The notes: generated by a model from the letters alone, not told the origin. Positions 17,670 through 25,935 are shown, counted from the first letter of the stretch. The stretch is DNA of 64,000 bases from Effusibacillus pohliae DSM 22757 (GCF_000376225.1 NZ_AQXL01000122.1:1-64000), one strand, 5' to 3'. A program made the numbers and translations.

Positions 17670-18077
17670 TTGCAGCCGGGCATCACAGAGGAATTCACGG
17701 TGACGGTGACGGAGGACATGCGGCCGTCTTTTAACGGCCAGGTCGTGCATGACGTGCTGTCAACGGTGACGATGATTTATTACATGGAATGGGCCGGACG
17801 CAAGATCATCCTTCCGTATTTGGAGGAGGGGGAAGAGGGAGCCGGTCTGGCGATCGACGTGAAACATGTCGGACCCGCCGTGCTCGGACAAAAGGTCACG
17901 TTCCGGGCGGTCTGCACGGAGGTCACGCCGAAGCGTGTGGTGTGCGAGGTGAGCGCCGAGACCGACCTGAATCTGGTGGGTAAAGGCACCTTCACGCAGG
18001 CGATCTTCCGGCAAAAGGACATGCTGCAGCGGATTCAGGAACTGGAAAATCGGGTCCGTGCACAGGTGAAACGATAG
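17670..18077 (+). CDS. hotdog thioesterase (fluoroacetyl-CoA thioesterase-like)
   Basis: 135 residues from TTG 17670. DMRPSFNGQVVHDVLSTVTM followed by YYMEWAGRKIILPYL resembles the FlK-like hotdog family; a C-terminal helix MLQRIQELENRVRAQ is likely a short coiled coil. The start is uncertain: the good ribosome site AAAGGGGG (17643-17649) is 20 bases from TTG 17670 but eight bases from an in-frame ATC at 17658. Third thioesterase in the cluster; substrate unknown. Confidence 0.72.
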   Translation: MQPGITEEFTVTVTEDMRPSFNGQVVHDVLSTVTMIYYMEWAGRKIILPYLEEGEEGAGLAIDVKHVGPAVLGQKVTFRAVCTEVTPKRVVCEVSAETDLNLVGKGTFTQAIFRQKDMLQRIQELENRVRAQVKR

Positions 18078-18120
18078 CGTTCGATTGTTCGATGTAACGG
18101 TTTCTGGCCACTCCGTTCTG

Positions 18121-18170
18121 CAACTGATATGGAATTTTTGCTATAATAATTCACTGTGTACAAGCAGTTG
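18121..18170 (+). promoter_or_regulatory. paaX promoter region
   Basis: TATAAT at 18142-18147 with no clear -35. The segment is bordered by CAACTG (18121-18126) and CAGTTG (18165-18170), an inverted pair. No copy of the 19-base paa box is seen here. Confidence 0.45.
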
Positions 18171-18195
18171 AACCACGGAGGAACGGAGTGAAAGA

Positions 18196-19026
18196 ATGAA
18201 ACCGCAATCGATGCTTTTCACAATATACGGTGAATATGTGCGCCGGTACGGTGGCGAAATCTGGGTGGGCAGCCTGACCCGCCTGCTCGGGGAGTTCGGG
18301 ATGTCCGAGCAGGCGGTGCGGGTGGCCATTTCCCGGATGGTCAGTCAGGGGTGGCTGAAAGCCCGGAAGATCGGCAACCGCTCCTACTATTCCATGACCG
18401 CCCGCGGCAAAAAGCGGCTGAACGAGGCGGCCGCCCGCATCTACAAGGATCTGCCGGCAAAATGGGACGGCAAATGGTGTATTATCACCTACAACATTCC
18501 GGAAAAACGGCGGGGTATCCGCGACCAGCTGCGCAAGGAGCTGGGCTGGATGGGGTTTGGCATGCTTGCCAACAGCGTCTGGATCAGCCCGCACGATTTG
18601 GTGGAACGGGTCAAAGAGATCGCCGAAAATTACGAAATCACCGACTGCGTGGAAATTTTTACTGCCGACTACAAGGGGATTGACGATCCGCAACAATTGG
18701 TGGAAAAGTGTTGGAACCTGGATGAAATCAACCAGGCATACGCGGGGTTTATCGAACGATATCAGCCGCAATATGAGGAACTCAGACGGCAGGTCGAACG
18801 GTGCGAACCGATTTCCGACAGCGAGTGTTTTGTCAAAAAAACCGAGCTGGTGCACGAGTACCGCAAGTTTTTGTTTATCGACCCCAGTCTGCCGGATGAA
18901 CTGCTGCCCGATTTTTGGGTGGGACGCGATGCCGACCGGTTGTTCCGGAATTACTACGCGCTGCTCGATCCGGGCGCCGTCCGTTTTTTCCTTAGCGTAT
19001 TTGAAAGCGCGCCGGACAAGGAATAG
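18196..19026 (+). CDS. paaX: PaaX-family transcriptional repressor
   Basis: 276 residues. N-terminal winged helix SLTRLLGEFGMSEQAVRVAISRM is the PaaX recognition region; WCIITYNIPEKRRGIRDQLRKE is the conserved central Cas2-like domain; a C-terminal PaaX_C domain ends near RFFLSVFESAP. PaaX senses phenylacetyl-CoA and represses paa genes. It has its own promoter between the two catabolic units. ATG 18196 behind GGAACGGAG. Confidence 0.93.
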   Translation: MKPQSMLFTIYGEYVRRYGGEIWVGSLTRLLGEFGMSEQAVRVAISRMVSQGWLKARKIGNRSYYSMTARGKKRLNEAAARIYKDLPAKWDGKWCIITYNIPEKRRGIRDQLRKELGWMGFGMLANSVWISPHDLVERVKEIAENYEITDCVEIFTADYKGIDDPQQLVEKCWNLDEINQAYAGFIERYQPQYEELRRQVERCEPISDSECFVKKTELVHEYRKFLFIDPSLPDELLPDFWVGRDADRLFRNYYALLDPGAVRFFLSVFESAPDKE

Positions 19027-19041
19027 TGGTTTTTCAATGGA

Positions 19042-19071
19042 GGCCCGGTCCAAGCGGACGGAGCCTTTTTT
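19042..19071 (+). terminator. paaX terminator
   Basis: GGC..GGTCC-AAGC-GGAC..GCC imperfect hairpin followed by six T, 15 bases after the stop. Confidence 0.75.
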
Positions 19072-19105
19072 CATGTAACGAAAAAATCCGAAAAATCCTA
19101 TTGAT

Positions 19106-19149
19106 CGTTATATTACAATATGATACTATTACGTTAGATAAACGTTATA
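19106..19149 (+). promoter_or_regulatory. operator-like box in front of paaABCD
   Basis: CGTTATA (19106-19112) and the 19-base box ACGTTAGATAAACGTTATA (19131-19149). The two CGTTA cores in the box are 11 bases apart, exactly as at 9701-9719, so they lie on the same DNA face. AT-rich surroundings fit a promoter, but I could not fix -35/-10 boxes. Confidence 0.6.
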
Positions 19150-19189
19150 CGATTATTTGGTGATGAAAGCACGGGGAGGAGGAGCATTG

Positions 19190-20158
19190 ATGGGCAGCCA
19201 AGCGGCTATCAATCGGCACGCGGATTACGACCGGTTGCAGAAGTTTCTGGAACGGATCGACCGGGGGGAAAAAATAGAGGCGGACGATTGGATGCCGGAC
19301 GATTACCGGCACCAGTTGATCAAATTGATCGCGATGCACGCCGTCAGCGAGATCATGGGCGCGCTCCCGGAAAAAGAGTGGGTGCCGAAAGCGCCAACCC
19401 TGCACCGGAAACTGGCGATCATGGCAAAGGTACAGGACGAAGTGGGGCATGGCCAGCTGCTGCTGCGGGTGGCAGAGGATCTCGCGGCGCCGCTCGGCAA
19501 AACGCGGGAGGATCTGTTGAACGACCTGTTCAGCGGGTCGCTGAAATTCCACAACGTGTTTCATATGTCGGCACCGACGTGGGCGGACGCCGGGATTATC
19601 GGCTGGCTGGTGGACGGAGCGGCGATCATCACGCAAACCATGTCGCTCGATTCGTCCTATGCGCCATACGCCCGTGCGCTGCTGCGGATCACCGCCGAGG
19701 AAAAATTCCACATGCAGCACGGCGAAAGCGTGATTCTGGCGCTGGCGGAAGGAACCAAGCAGCAGCGGCAGATGCTGCAGGAAGCGCTCAATCGCTGGTG
19801 GCAGGCACTGCTGATGTTTTTCGGTCCGCCGGAAAACGGCAAGATCTCGAGCAACCAGCAAATCAACATGCGATACAAGATTCGCACACAGACGAACGAG
19901 GAGTTGAGGCAGGCGTTTTTCACCAAATATGTACCGCACATTCGCCATATCGGCCTGACGATTCCGGACGAAACGATGCATTATGACGAGGCGGCCGGCG
20001 TGTGGCATTACCAGCAGCCTGATTGGGACGAATTCAAACGGATCGTCAGCGGCCACGGACCGAAATCGCGGGAACGACTGCTGCTCAGAAAAATGTCGTA
20101 TGAAGATGCGAAATGGGTACGGGACGCACTGCTGATTCACCAACGCTCGGCCAGTTAG
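19190..20158 (+). CDS. paaA: phenylacetyl-CoA 1,2-epoxidase subunit A (catalytic)
   Basis: 322 residues (E. coli 309). Carboxylate-bridged di-iron helices: QDEVGHGQLLLR and ITAEEKFHMQHGE give the E-x2-H motifs. Other PaaA signatures include FHNVFHMSAPTWADAG and VPHIRHIGLTIPDE. ATG 19190 follows GGGGAGGAGGAG by about five bases; a GTG at 19157 is a weaker upstream option. First of five genes in unit 2. Confidence 0.95.
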   Translation: MGSQAAINRHADYDRLQKFLERIDRGEKIEADDWMPDDYRHQLIKLIAMHAVSEIMGALPEKEWVPKAPTLHRKLAIMAKVQDEVGHGQLLLRVAEDLAAPLGKTREDLLNDLFSGSLKFHNVFHMSAPTWADAGIIGWLVDGAAIITQTMSLDSSYAPYARALLRITAEEKFHMQHGESVILALAEGTKQQRQMLQEALNRWWQALLMFFGPPENGKISSNQQINMRYKIRTQTNEELRQAFFTKYVPHIRHIGLTIPDETMHYDEAAGVWHYQQPDWDEFKRIVSGHGPKSRERLLLRKMSYEDAKWVRDALLIHQRSAS

Positions 20159-20169
20159 GAGGGATTCGC

Positions 20170-20508
20170 ATGGCGGGACAGACTGATCCAACCAAAGATT
20201 TTGCGGTGTTTGAAGTGTTCAGCCAGAAAAATTCGAAGAGCCCCTTCGTGCACCAGTTCAGCCTGCTGGCGCCCAATCACGAAATGGCGATGGCGATGGC
20301 GCGGGAAAATTTCCTGCGGCGCGATTCGTGTGTGAACCTGTGGGTGGTCAAACGGGATGACATTTACGTCCTGCCGCCGGAAGAACGAGAATCGCTCGAG
20401 CGGATGGACAACAAGGACTACCGGGAGACGAAGGGCTACGCCGAGTTGCAAAGAAGATGGCGCTATCATAGGGAGCAGTACGAAAAAAACGCTGCGACCA
20501 AGAGTTAG
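20170..20508 (+). CDS. paaB: phenylacetyl-CoA 1,2-epoxidase subunit B
   Basis: 112 residues. FAVFEVFSQKNSKSPFVHQF and LWVVKRDDIY are typical PaaB. It bridges the AC heterodimers of the epoxidase. ATG 20170 with TAGGAGGG ahead, starting 11 bases after paaA. Confidence 0.93.
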   Translation: MAGQTDPTKDFAVFEVFSQKNSKSPFVHQFSLLAPNHEMAMAMARENFLRRDSCVNLWVVKRDDIYVLPPEERESLERMDNKDYRETKGYAELQRRWRYHREQYEKNAATKS

Positions 20509-20522
20509 ACGGGGGTGGGAAC

Positions 20523-21356
20523 ATGACCGGGTTGCAGAAAGTAGTGGATGCGGGGCAAGCGATGGCGAATCCCGCCTACAAAGCTGCTCTTGTGGAACTG
20601 TTGTACCTGTTGGCCGACGATGACTTTATACTCGGCTACCGCGGTTCCGAGTGGTTGGGGTTGGCTCCCCATATCGAGGAGGATGTGTCGTTTTCCTCGA
20701 TCTCCCAGGACATGATGGGACACGCGGTGGCATTTTTCGACATGCTGGAAGCGCTGGGGGAAGGGAAAGCGGACGATCTGGCGCAATTGCGGCAGCCGGA
20801 AGCGTTCCGCAATGCGATTCTGGTGGAGCGGGCCAACGGATCGGGCACGTATCTGGAAAATCCTCAGTTTGACTGGGCCTATACAGTTGTCCGGTTTTAT
20901 CTGTACAGCCTGTTTAAACAGGTGCGGTTGGAATCGTTGGCAAACTCCTCGTATCTGCCGTTGACTCAGTTGGCGCGCAAAATGATGCCGGAGTTGAAGT
21001 ACCACCTGCACCACTGGTCGGTCTGGATGAAACAGTTGGCCACCAGTACGGAGGAAGCGCGCAAGCGTCTGGTGGCTGCGCTGCAACAGGCGTGGTCTGA
21101 TCTGGGCGATTTGTTTGACCTTGGTCCGAAAGCGGAGGAAATCGTCGGGCACGGCCTGATCGAGGGAAGCGAACTGCTGGCGCAGCGTTGGCAGGAACGG
21201 GCGAAAAAAAGCCTGGAGGCCTACCGGTTACCGTGGCTGGGAAAGCCGCAGCCGCCGGAGCTGAACGGCCGCGCCGGACAACATACGGAAGAACTACAAC
21301 AGGCTGTGGCCACTCTGTCCGAAGTGTACCGGTTGGACCCGGCGGCCAATTGGTAA
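20523..21356 (+). CDS. paaC: phenylacetyl-CoA 1,2-epoxidase subunit C (structural)
   Basis: 277 residues, ferritin-like fold related to PaaA but used as a structural partner. LLYLLADDDFILGYRGSEW and SISQDMMGHAVAFFDML are the family marks. ATG 20523, ribosome site GGGGGTGGG. Confidence 0.92.
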   Translation: MTGLQKVVDAGQAMANPAYKAALVELLYLLADDDFILGYRGSEWLGLAPHIEEDVSFSSISQDMMGHAVAFFDMLEALGEGKADDLAQLRQPEAFRNAILVERANGSGTYLENPQFDWAYTVVRFYLYSLFKQVRLESLANSSYLPLTQLARKMMPELKYHLHHWSVWMKQLATSTEEARKRLVAALQQAWSDLGDLFDLGPKAEEIVGHGLIEGSELLAQRWQERAKKSLEAYRLPWLGKPQPPELNGRAGQHTEELQQAVATLSEVYRLDPAANW

Positions 21357-21369
21357 GAGGAGGATTCCG

Positions 21370-21855
21370 ATGAACACGCATGTTGAGGCGATCGAGCAAG
21401 CGGTGTGGAACGGGCTGCAGGAAGTCACCGACCCGGAAATTCCCTGCATCAGCGTGGTGGAGATGGGGATGATCCACCGCGTGGAAGTCGAAGGGGGCGA
21501 TGTGCAGATCGAGGTGACTCCCACTTTCATCGGCTGTCCCGCCGTGAAAATTATCGAACGGTCGATCGTTGAGCGGGTGTCGGCGATTCCCGGCGTCAAG
21601 CGGGCACAGGTGAAGTTTGTGTTTGAACCTACCTGGACGTCGGACCGTATCAGCGAAACCGGCCGTGAAAAATTGCGGCAGTTCGGAATCACGCCGCCGC
21701 CCCGCCGACCGCAGGACGATTGGGAGATCACCTGCCCGTTCTGCGGTTCCGCCGACACCACGCTGGACAATCTATTCGGCCCTGCGGCTTGCCGCAGCAT
21801 TGCGTACTGCAGAACCTGCAAAAATCCGTTTGAAGCATTGAAACCGATTTTTTAG
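21370..21855 (+). CDS. paaD: epoxidase maturation protein PaaD (MIP18/DUF59 plus zinc site)
   Basis: 161 residues. An N-terminal MIP18-like domain (VTDPEIPCISVVEMGMIH) and a C-terminal four-cysteine zinc site CPFCGS...CRTCKNPFEALKP. PaaD is thought to assist iron or Fe-S assembly of the monooxygenase system. ATG 21370 with AAGAGGAGG. No paaE follows. Confidence 0.92.
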   Translation: MNTHVEAIEQAVWNGLQEVTDPEIPCISVVEMGMIHRVEVEGGDVQIEVTPTFIGCPAVKIIERSIVERVSAIPGVKRAQVKFVFEPTWTSDRISETGREKLRQFGITPPPRRPQDDWEITCPFCGSADTTLDNLFGPAACRSIAYCRTCKNPFEALKPIF

Positions 21856-21871
21856 AGAGGGGAAATCTTCG

Positions 21872-23350
21872 GTGCTGAAAGAATCGTACCAACTTTTGAT
21901 CAACGGGCAACATTGCGACAGCAACACGGGCGAAACGTTTGTCACATACAATCCGGCGACCGGTGAGCCATTGGCGAAAATCGCGTCGGCCAGCAAGGAA
22001 GATGTCGACCGCGCGGTGGCGGCCGCCCGGGCAGCGCTTGAGACGGGCAAATGGAGCCGCTATCCGGCGTCGCGGCGCGGCCAGATTCTGAACCGGATCG
22101 CGCAGATCATGCGGGAGCGGTTTGACAAGCTGGTGGAACTGGAAGTGCTGAACAGCGGGAAAGCGCTTTCGGCTGCGAAAGGGCAAGTGATGCAGGCGAT
22201 CGAGGATTTCGAATTTTATGCCGGCGCCACCACCACCCTCAGCGGGGAAACGATTCCGGTGCCGAACGGATTTTTCAACTATACGCTGCGCGAGCCGGTT
22301 GGTGTTTGTGCCCAAATCATTCCGTGGAACTATCCGATGATGATGGCCGCATGGAAAATCGCTCCGGCTCTGGCGGCAGGGTGTACCGTCGTGTTGAAAC
22401 CGGCCAGCCTAACGCCGATCACCGCGCTGGTGCTGGGGGACATCTGCCTGGAAGCGGGTGTGCCGGAAGGGGTCGTCAACGTGATCACCGGCAGCGGCGC
22501 GACGATCGGTTCCTACCTGGCGCAGCACCCGGGCGTCGACAAGGTGGCGTTTACCGGCGAGACCACCACCGGCAAGGATATTATGCGCCGGGCGTCCGAA
22601 ACGTTGAAACGGGTGACGCTGGAACTGGGCGGCAAATCGCCGAACATTGTGTTTGACGACGCGGATCTGGACGCGGCGGTGGACGGGTCGCTGTTCGGAA
22701 TTTTCTACAACACGGGTCAATCTTGTGAAGCGAGATCCCGCCTGTTTGTGCACGAACGGATTTACAGCCAGTTCGTCGAACGGTTTGTGGAAAAAGCGAA
22801 AAAGCTGCGGGTCGGCGATCCGTTCGATCCGAATACGCATGTGGGTGCGGTGATTTCGGCGAAGCAGGAAGAAGTGATCGACGGCTATGTGAAGCTGGGG
22901 CTGCAGGAAGGAGCGACGCTCTTGTACGGCGGAAAGCGGCCGGAAGGCGAGGCGTTCAGCAAAGGCCACTGGTACATGCCAACGATTCTCGCGGATGTCA
23001 CGAATGACATGCGGGTGGCCCAGGAGGAGATTTTCGGGCCGGTTGTGGTGATCATCAAATTCTCGGACGAGAAAGATGTGATCCGGCAGGCGAACGATAC
23101 AATCTACGGTCTGGCCGCCGCGATCTGGACGAAAGACTTCGCCAAGGCGCACCGGGTGGCGGCTGCCGTCAAGGCCGGCATCGTCATGCTTAACTCGCCG
23201 TTCTCCGCGTTCCCTGGCCTGCCGTTCGGCGGCTACAAGCAATCCGGTTACGGACGGGAACTTGCGTTGGAAACCCTCAACCTGTACACGGAAACGAAAA
23301 GCGTCCTCTCGTACATCGGGGAAAAACCGCTCAATCCGTTTGGCGTGTGA
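21872..23350 (+). CDS. aldehyde dehydrogenase (probable stand-in for the PaaZ ALDH domain)
   Basis: 492 residues. NAD-site IIPWNYPMMMAAWKIAPALA, general base in VTLELGGKSPNIVFDDAD, catalytic cysteine in NTGQSCEARSRLF and C-terminal PFGGYKQSGYGRE. It resembles betaine-aldehyde-type ALDHs and lacks the MaoC hydratase half of PaaZ (about 680 residues). By position it likely oxidises the semialdehyde formed on ring opening. GTG 21872 behind GAGAGGGG. Last gene of unit 2. Confidence 0.88.
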   Translation: MLKESYQLLINGQHCDSNTGETFVTYNPATGEPLAKIASASKEDVDRAVAAARAALETGKWSRYPASRRGQILNRIAQIMRERFDKLVELEVLNSGKALSAAKGQVMQAIEDFEFYAGATTTLSGETIPVPNGFFNYTLREPVGVCAQIIPWNYPMMMAAWKIAPALAAGCTVVLKPASLTPITALVLGDICLEAGVPEGVVNVITGSGATIGSYLAQHPGVDKVAFTGETTTGKDIMRRASETLKRVTLELGGKSPNIVFDDADLDAAVDGSLFGIFYNTGQSCEARSRLFVHERIYSQFVERFVEKAKKLRVGDPFDPNTHVGAVISAKQEEVIDGYVKLGLQEGATLLYGGKRPEGEAFSKGHWYMPTILADVTNDMRVAQEEIFGPVVVIIKFSDEKDVIRQANDTIYGLAAAIWTKDFAKAHRVAAAVKAGIVMLNSPFSAFPGLPFGGYKQSGYGRELALETLNLYTETKSVLSYIGEKPLNPFGV

Positions 23351-23391
23351 AACGGGCGAGCAGAAACAACAGTAAAGCAAGGACCAAAGGC

Positions 23392-23431
23392 ACCAGCCAT
23401 TCTGGCTACCAGCAGAATGGCTGGTTTTTTT
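23392..23431 (+). terminator. terminator of paa unit 2
   Basis: ACCAGCCATTCTG pairs perfectly with CAGAATGGCTGGT across eight bases and is followed by a T-run. Confidence 0.93.
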
Positions 23432-23434
23432 CTG

Positions 23435-23680
23435 TGCAAATTTGTAGTAACACAGATGTTTACTTATCCATACTGTTATAGTACAATATCCACAAGAACA
23501 TTCAGATAACGGGAGGCGGTTCGCATGTCAATCGCGGAATTCTACGGGTGGACCTATCGACCCCTGACGGCCATCCCACAGGTGACGGCACAATGCAGCG
23601 TATGCGGGGAGCAGATGTATGACCAGCGGGAAGCGGTAATGTACGAATGTGAACGCTGCATGAATGACCGGGCGGAATAG
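23435..23680 (+). repeat. direct repeat copy B, right side of the paa island
   Basis: Second copy of the 246-base cassette at 9013-9258, in the same orientation, beginning right after the unit 2 terminator. One three-base deletion in the leader and one three-base insertion in the coding part keep the lengths equal. Confidence 0.85.
23525..23680 (+). CDS. 51-residue four-cysteine (zinc-ribbon-like) protein, copy B
   Basis: Paralogue of the protein at 9106. C24-x2-C27 and C42-x2-C45 are in register, and the core DQREAVMYECERCMN is identical; the region between residues 14 and 18 and the residues just around the first cysteine pair differ. The same AACGGGAGGCGG leader precedes ATG 23525. Differences are concentrated away from the metal ligands, suggesting selection on the protein. 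Unknown family and function. Confidence 0.8.
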   Translation: MSIAEFYGWTYRPLTAIPQVTAQCSVCGEQMYDQREAVMYECERCMNDRAE

Positions 23681-23709
23681 CAGGAAGGCTGGCGGGCTTA
23701 TGTACGCGG

Positions 23710-23742
23710 ACAAAGACCGACACGGAAGGTGCCGGTCTTTGT
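23710..23742. terminator. hairpin between convergent genes
   Basis: ACAAAGACCG pairs with CGGTCTTTGT over a 13-base loop, between small-protein gene B and the convergent DUF169 gene. No T-run on either side, so termination here is uncertain. Confidence 0.45.
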
Positions 23743-23747
23743 CTGGC

Positions 23748-24542
23748 TTATTGAGCTTCCGCTTCTTTTTTGGCTTCCGCAAACAGCCGGGTTAATGTTT
23801 GATAGGTTTTTGGAAATTCGGCCTGATAACGCAGAAACGCGGGAATCGGATAGCGGACCCCGCCTTTGTGGGTTCCATCCAGGCCGTAGACCAACTCTTC
23901 CGCGTCCCGAAACAGAAAGCTGAACGCCATTTCGGTGTCTTGCGTTTGGGCAAACAGCCGGTCCCCGTAGCACGGCAAGATGACCTGCGGCTGTCCCGTT
24001 TTCAACGGTTTGATCGCAATGTCCGCGCAGTCGGCTCGGCTGGAAAAAGTGGACGGGATCGAGCCGCCCCGCTTGTACAGCATGCCGGCCGTCAGCCGCA
24101 TGACCTGGGCGGAATTGCCGTAAACGACCACCACGTCCGGGTCAAACGGAGCCCGTTCCAACGGGAACGCCACATAAAAGCCGCTTTCCTCCTGTGAGAA
24201 CTTCGGAACATCCTGCTCGGTCAGCGCCCCTGCTTCCAATGTTTCCGTATACATGCCGCACACGAGGTTCCCTTCCGTGTAATACGGCAGTTCCGGTTCA
24301 TAGCCAAACGCGACTTGCGCAATCGGGCAGGACAGGTCTTCCCCGTTCATTGCGATCGTCCAGCCGTAGCGGCGGGCGAATCCCACCGCCTGGCAGATGG
24401 TGATCTGTATCCCCAGATCTCGCTGCGGCCGTTTCACTTTCGGCGGCAGGTCGTGCGGCTGTTTGACGATTTTGATGCCGACCGGAAACGTGTCCGGCCG
24501 GATATGCTTCTGAATCGTTTCGTTCAGTTGCTGGGCGTTCAT
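23748..24542 (-). CDS. DUF169-family protein
   Basis: 264 residues. The family signs TFPVGIKIV, CQAVGFARRYGW, CPIAQVAFGY and ALPCYGDR-like ILPCYGDRLFA are visible, with conserved cysteines. DUF169 proteins are of unknown function and are often near redox or metal genes. Soluble, no signal peptide. Start at 24542 is behind AAGGGGGAA. The last 15 residues are Lys/Glu-rich. It converges on the small-protein gene. Confidence 0.8.
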   Translation of the reverse strand: MNAQQLNETIQKHIRPDTFPVGIKIVKQPHDLPPKVKRPQRDLGIQITICQAVGFARRYGWTIAMNGEDLSCPIAQVAFGYEPELPYYTEGNLVCGMYTETLEAGALTEQDVPKFSQEESGFYVAFPLERAPFDPDVVVVYGNSAQVMRLTAGMLYKRGGSIPSTFSSRADCADIAIKPLKTGQPQVILPCYGDRLFAQTQDTEMAFSFLFRDAEELVYGLDGTHKGGVRYPIPAFLRYQAEFPKTYQTLTRLFAEAKKEAEAQ

Positions 24543-24603
24543 GCCGATTCCCCCTTGCTTACCAAGTCTTCAGGGCAGAAGCCCCCGCCGTCAGGCGTAG
24601 GGG

Positions 24604-25503
24604 CTACCGCAAATTGGAAACGGACGTCCGGCCGGTCGTTTGCACCGTGGCGATCATCACACCGGCGATAATCAAGCACCCGCCGATGAAAAAATTCCAA
24701 TGCAGCCGCTCATCCAGCAGCAACCAGCCCAAAAGCGTGCCGACCACCGGCTGGAAGAAAAAGTACAGGGAGCCAATCCCGGCATCCATCAGTTCCATGC
24801 CCTTGTTCCAGAGCAGGAACGCGCCCGCCGTGGAGACGATGCCGAGATACAGGATGCCTGCACCAATCAGCGGATCGAGCAGCACCGCCACCCCCGGTTT
24901 GCCGCTTTCCAACAGCATGGCGGGCGTTGTGAAAAAAACGGCGAACAGCAAAGCGTAGGTGGTAACCGTCAGGGCCGGATACCTGGCCATTGCCCGTTTG
25001 GCAAACACGGACAAGAGCGCCCATGTGACCGCCGCCACGACCAGGCAGATGTTTCCCGGCAAACTGCCTTCGTTTCCACCGTTCCAACCGATTACGGCGA
25101 TCACACCGGCGGTGGACAGCACGAGCGAGACGCATTTGCGCAGCGTAATCGGTTCGTTCAACAGCCACCGCGCAAACAGCAGAATGAAAGCGGGCGATGC
25201 GGATGTCAGCAGGGCGCCCGTGTGGGCATCCGACAGCTTGGTTCCGACAAATTGGGCGCCCACCGACACAAAATAGCCGACAAATCCGATCCACGCCATC
25301 AGCAGCCAATCCCGCTTTTCGATCCGGTACCTGCCGGTTTTCCACAGGATCGCCGACAGTACCAGAACGGCGATCACATAGCGAAGCCAAAGCAACGTAA
25401 ACGGCGGAACCGATTGCAGCACATACTTGCTCACCACATACATGCCGCCCCAGATACTGGCGGCCAGAGCCAAACACACCGCTCCCAGAATCGAATGTTT
25501 CAT
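24604..25503 (-). CDS. EamA/DMT-family transporter
   Basis: 299 residues with about ten predicted membrane spans in two EamA repeats (first from ALAASIWGGMYVVSKYVL, second from VVAAVTWALLSVFAKRAM; ends LLLDERLHWNFFIGGCLII). Exporter of unknown metabolite. The ATG at 25503 lies seven bases after GGAGGG; TTG codons just upstream are inferior. No neighbour reveals a substrate. Confidence 0.85.
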   Translation of the reverse strand: MKHSILGAVCLALAASIWGGMYVVSKYVLQSVPPFTLLWLRYVIAVLVLSAILWKTGRYRIEKRDWLLMAWIGFVGYFVSVGAQFVGTKLSDAHTGALLTSASPAFILLFARWLLNEPITLRKCVSLVLSTAGVIAVIGWNGGNEGSLPGNICLVVAAVTWALLSVFAKRAMARYPALTVTTYALLFAVFFTTPAMLLESGKPGVAVLLDPLIGAGILYLGIVSTAGAFLLWNKGMELMDAGIGSLYFFFQPVVGTLLGWLLLDERLHWNFFIGGCLIIAGVMIATVQTTGRTSVSNLR

Positions 25504-25762
25504 CAACAAGCCCTCCGTTCTTGAGCTGGGATTCAGACATGGATCCCCAAGACGGAGGATGCAAACGCGTTCACCCCCGTCCCAGGTCAGGGATGAACGG
25601 GCTGATCGTTTTCAAACAGGGTCAGATACATGCCGGATCGCTCCTTTCGAAAAGAAGTTACAGATTACTTTCAATTCTCGATATGCAAAACCCTGCTGGC
25701 CGATTCCGCAAAATCTGCGCATGCACCCCATTTTTCCAATACTGACGACCGCCATACCCCCA
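25504..25762. other. intergenic stretch with a hairpin upstream of the EamA gene
   Basis: On the minus strand, the future leader of the EamA gene has a hairpin GTTCATCCC...GGGGTGAAC (about 25569-25598). No recognised riboswitch. No coding frame. Confidence 0.4.
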
Positions 25763-25768
25763 TATAAT
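25763..25768 (+). promoter_or_regulatory. -10 box for the 35-residue peptide gene
   Basis: TATAAT, with a weak TACTGA at the -35 position (25740-25745), 17 bases apart. Confidence 0.45.
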
Positions 25769-25827
25769 TTGGCAATGGAACGAACGAATTTAATAGAAGA
25801 AGGAATATTTTGAAAGAAGGGGTTTCC

Positions 25828-25935
25828 GTGCAATCCGACTTCCTGGCACTTTTCCTGCTTGCAGCTACAGTTGCTTGTGGAATGATCGTCATCGCGCGTC
25901 ATGCCCTGCAGACAGAAGAGATGGACAGGCAATAA
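25828..25935 (+). CDS. 35-residue single-span membrane peptide
   Basis: GTG start behind GAAGGGG; sequence runs MQSDFLALFLLAATVACG then MIVIARHALQTEEMDRQ. One hydrophobic helix (about residues 5-23) with a short basic-then-acidic tail, the shape of small stress or regulatory membrane peptides. It has a TATAAT upstream and a T-run hairpin 16 bases downstream, so it looks like a complete single-gene unit. Not recognised; could be spurious. Confidence 0.55.
   Translation: MQSDFLALFLLAATVACGMIVIARHALQTEEMDRQ

Noticed and set aside
15555-17750. 731-codon minus-strand frame across paaH-paaJ
   Set aside because: Shadow frame; the plus strand has three complete enzymes with ribosome sites.
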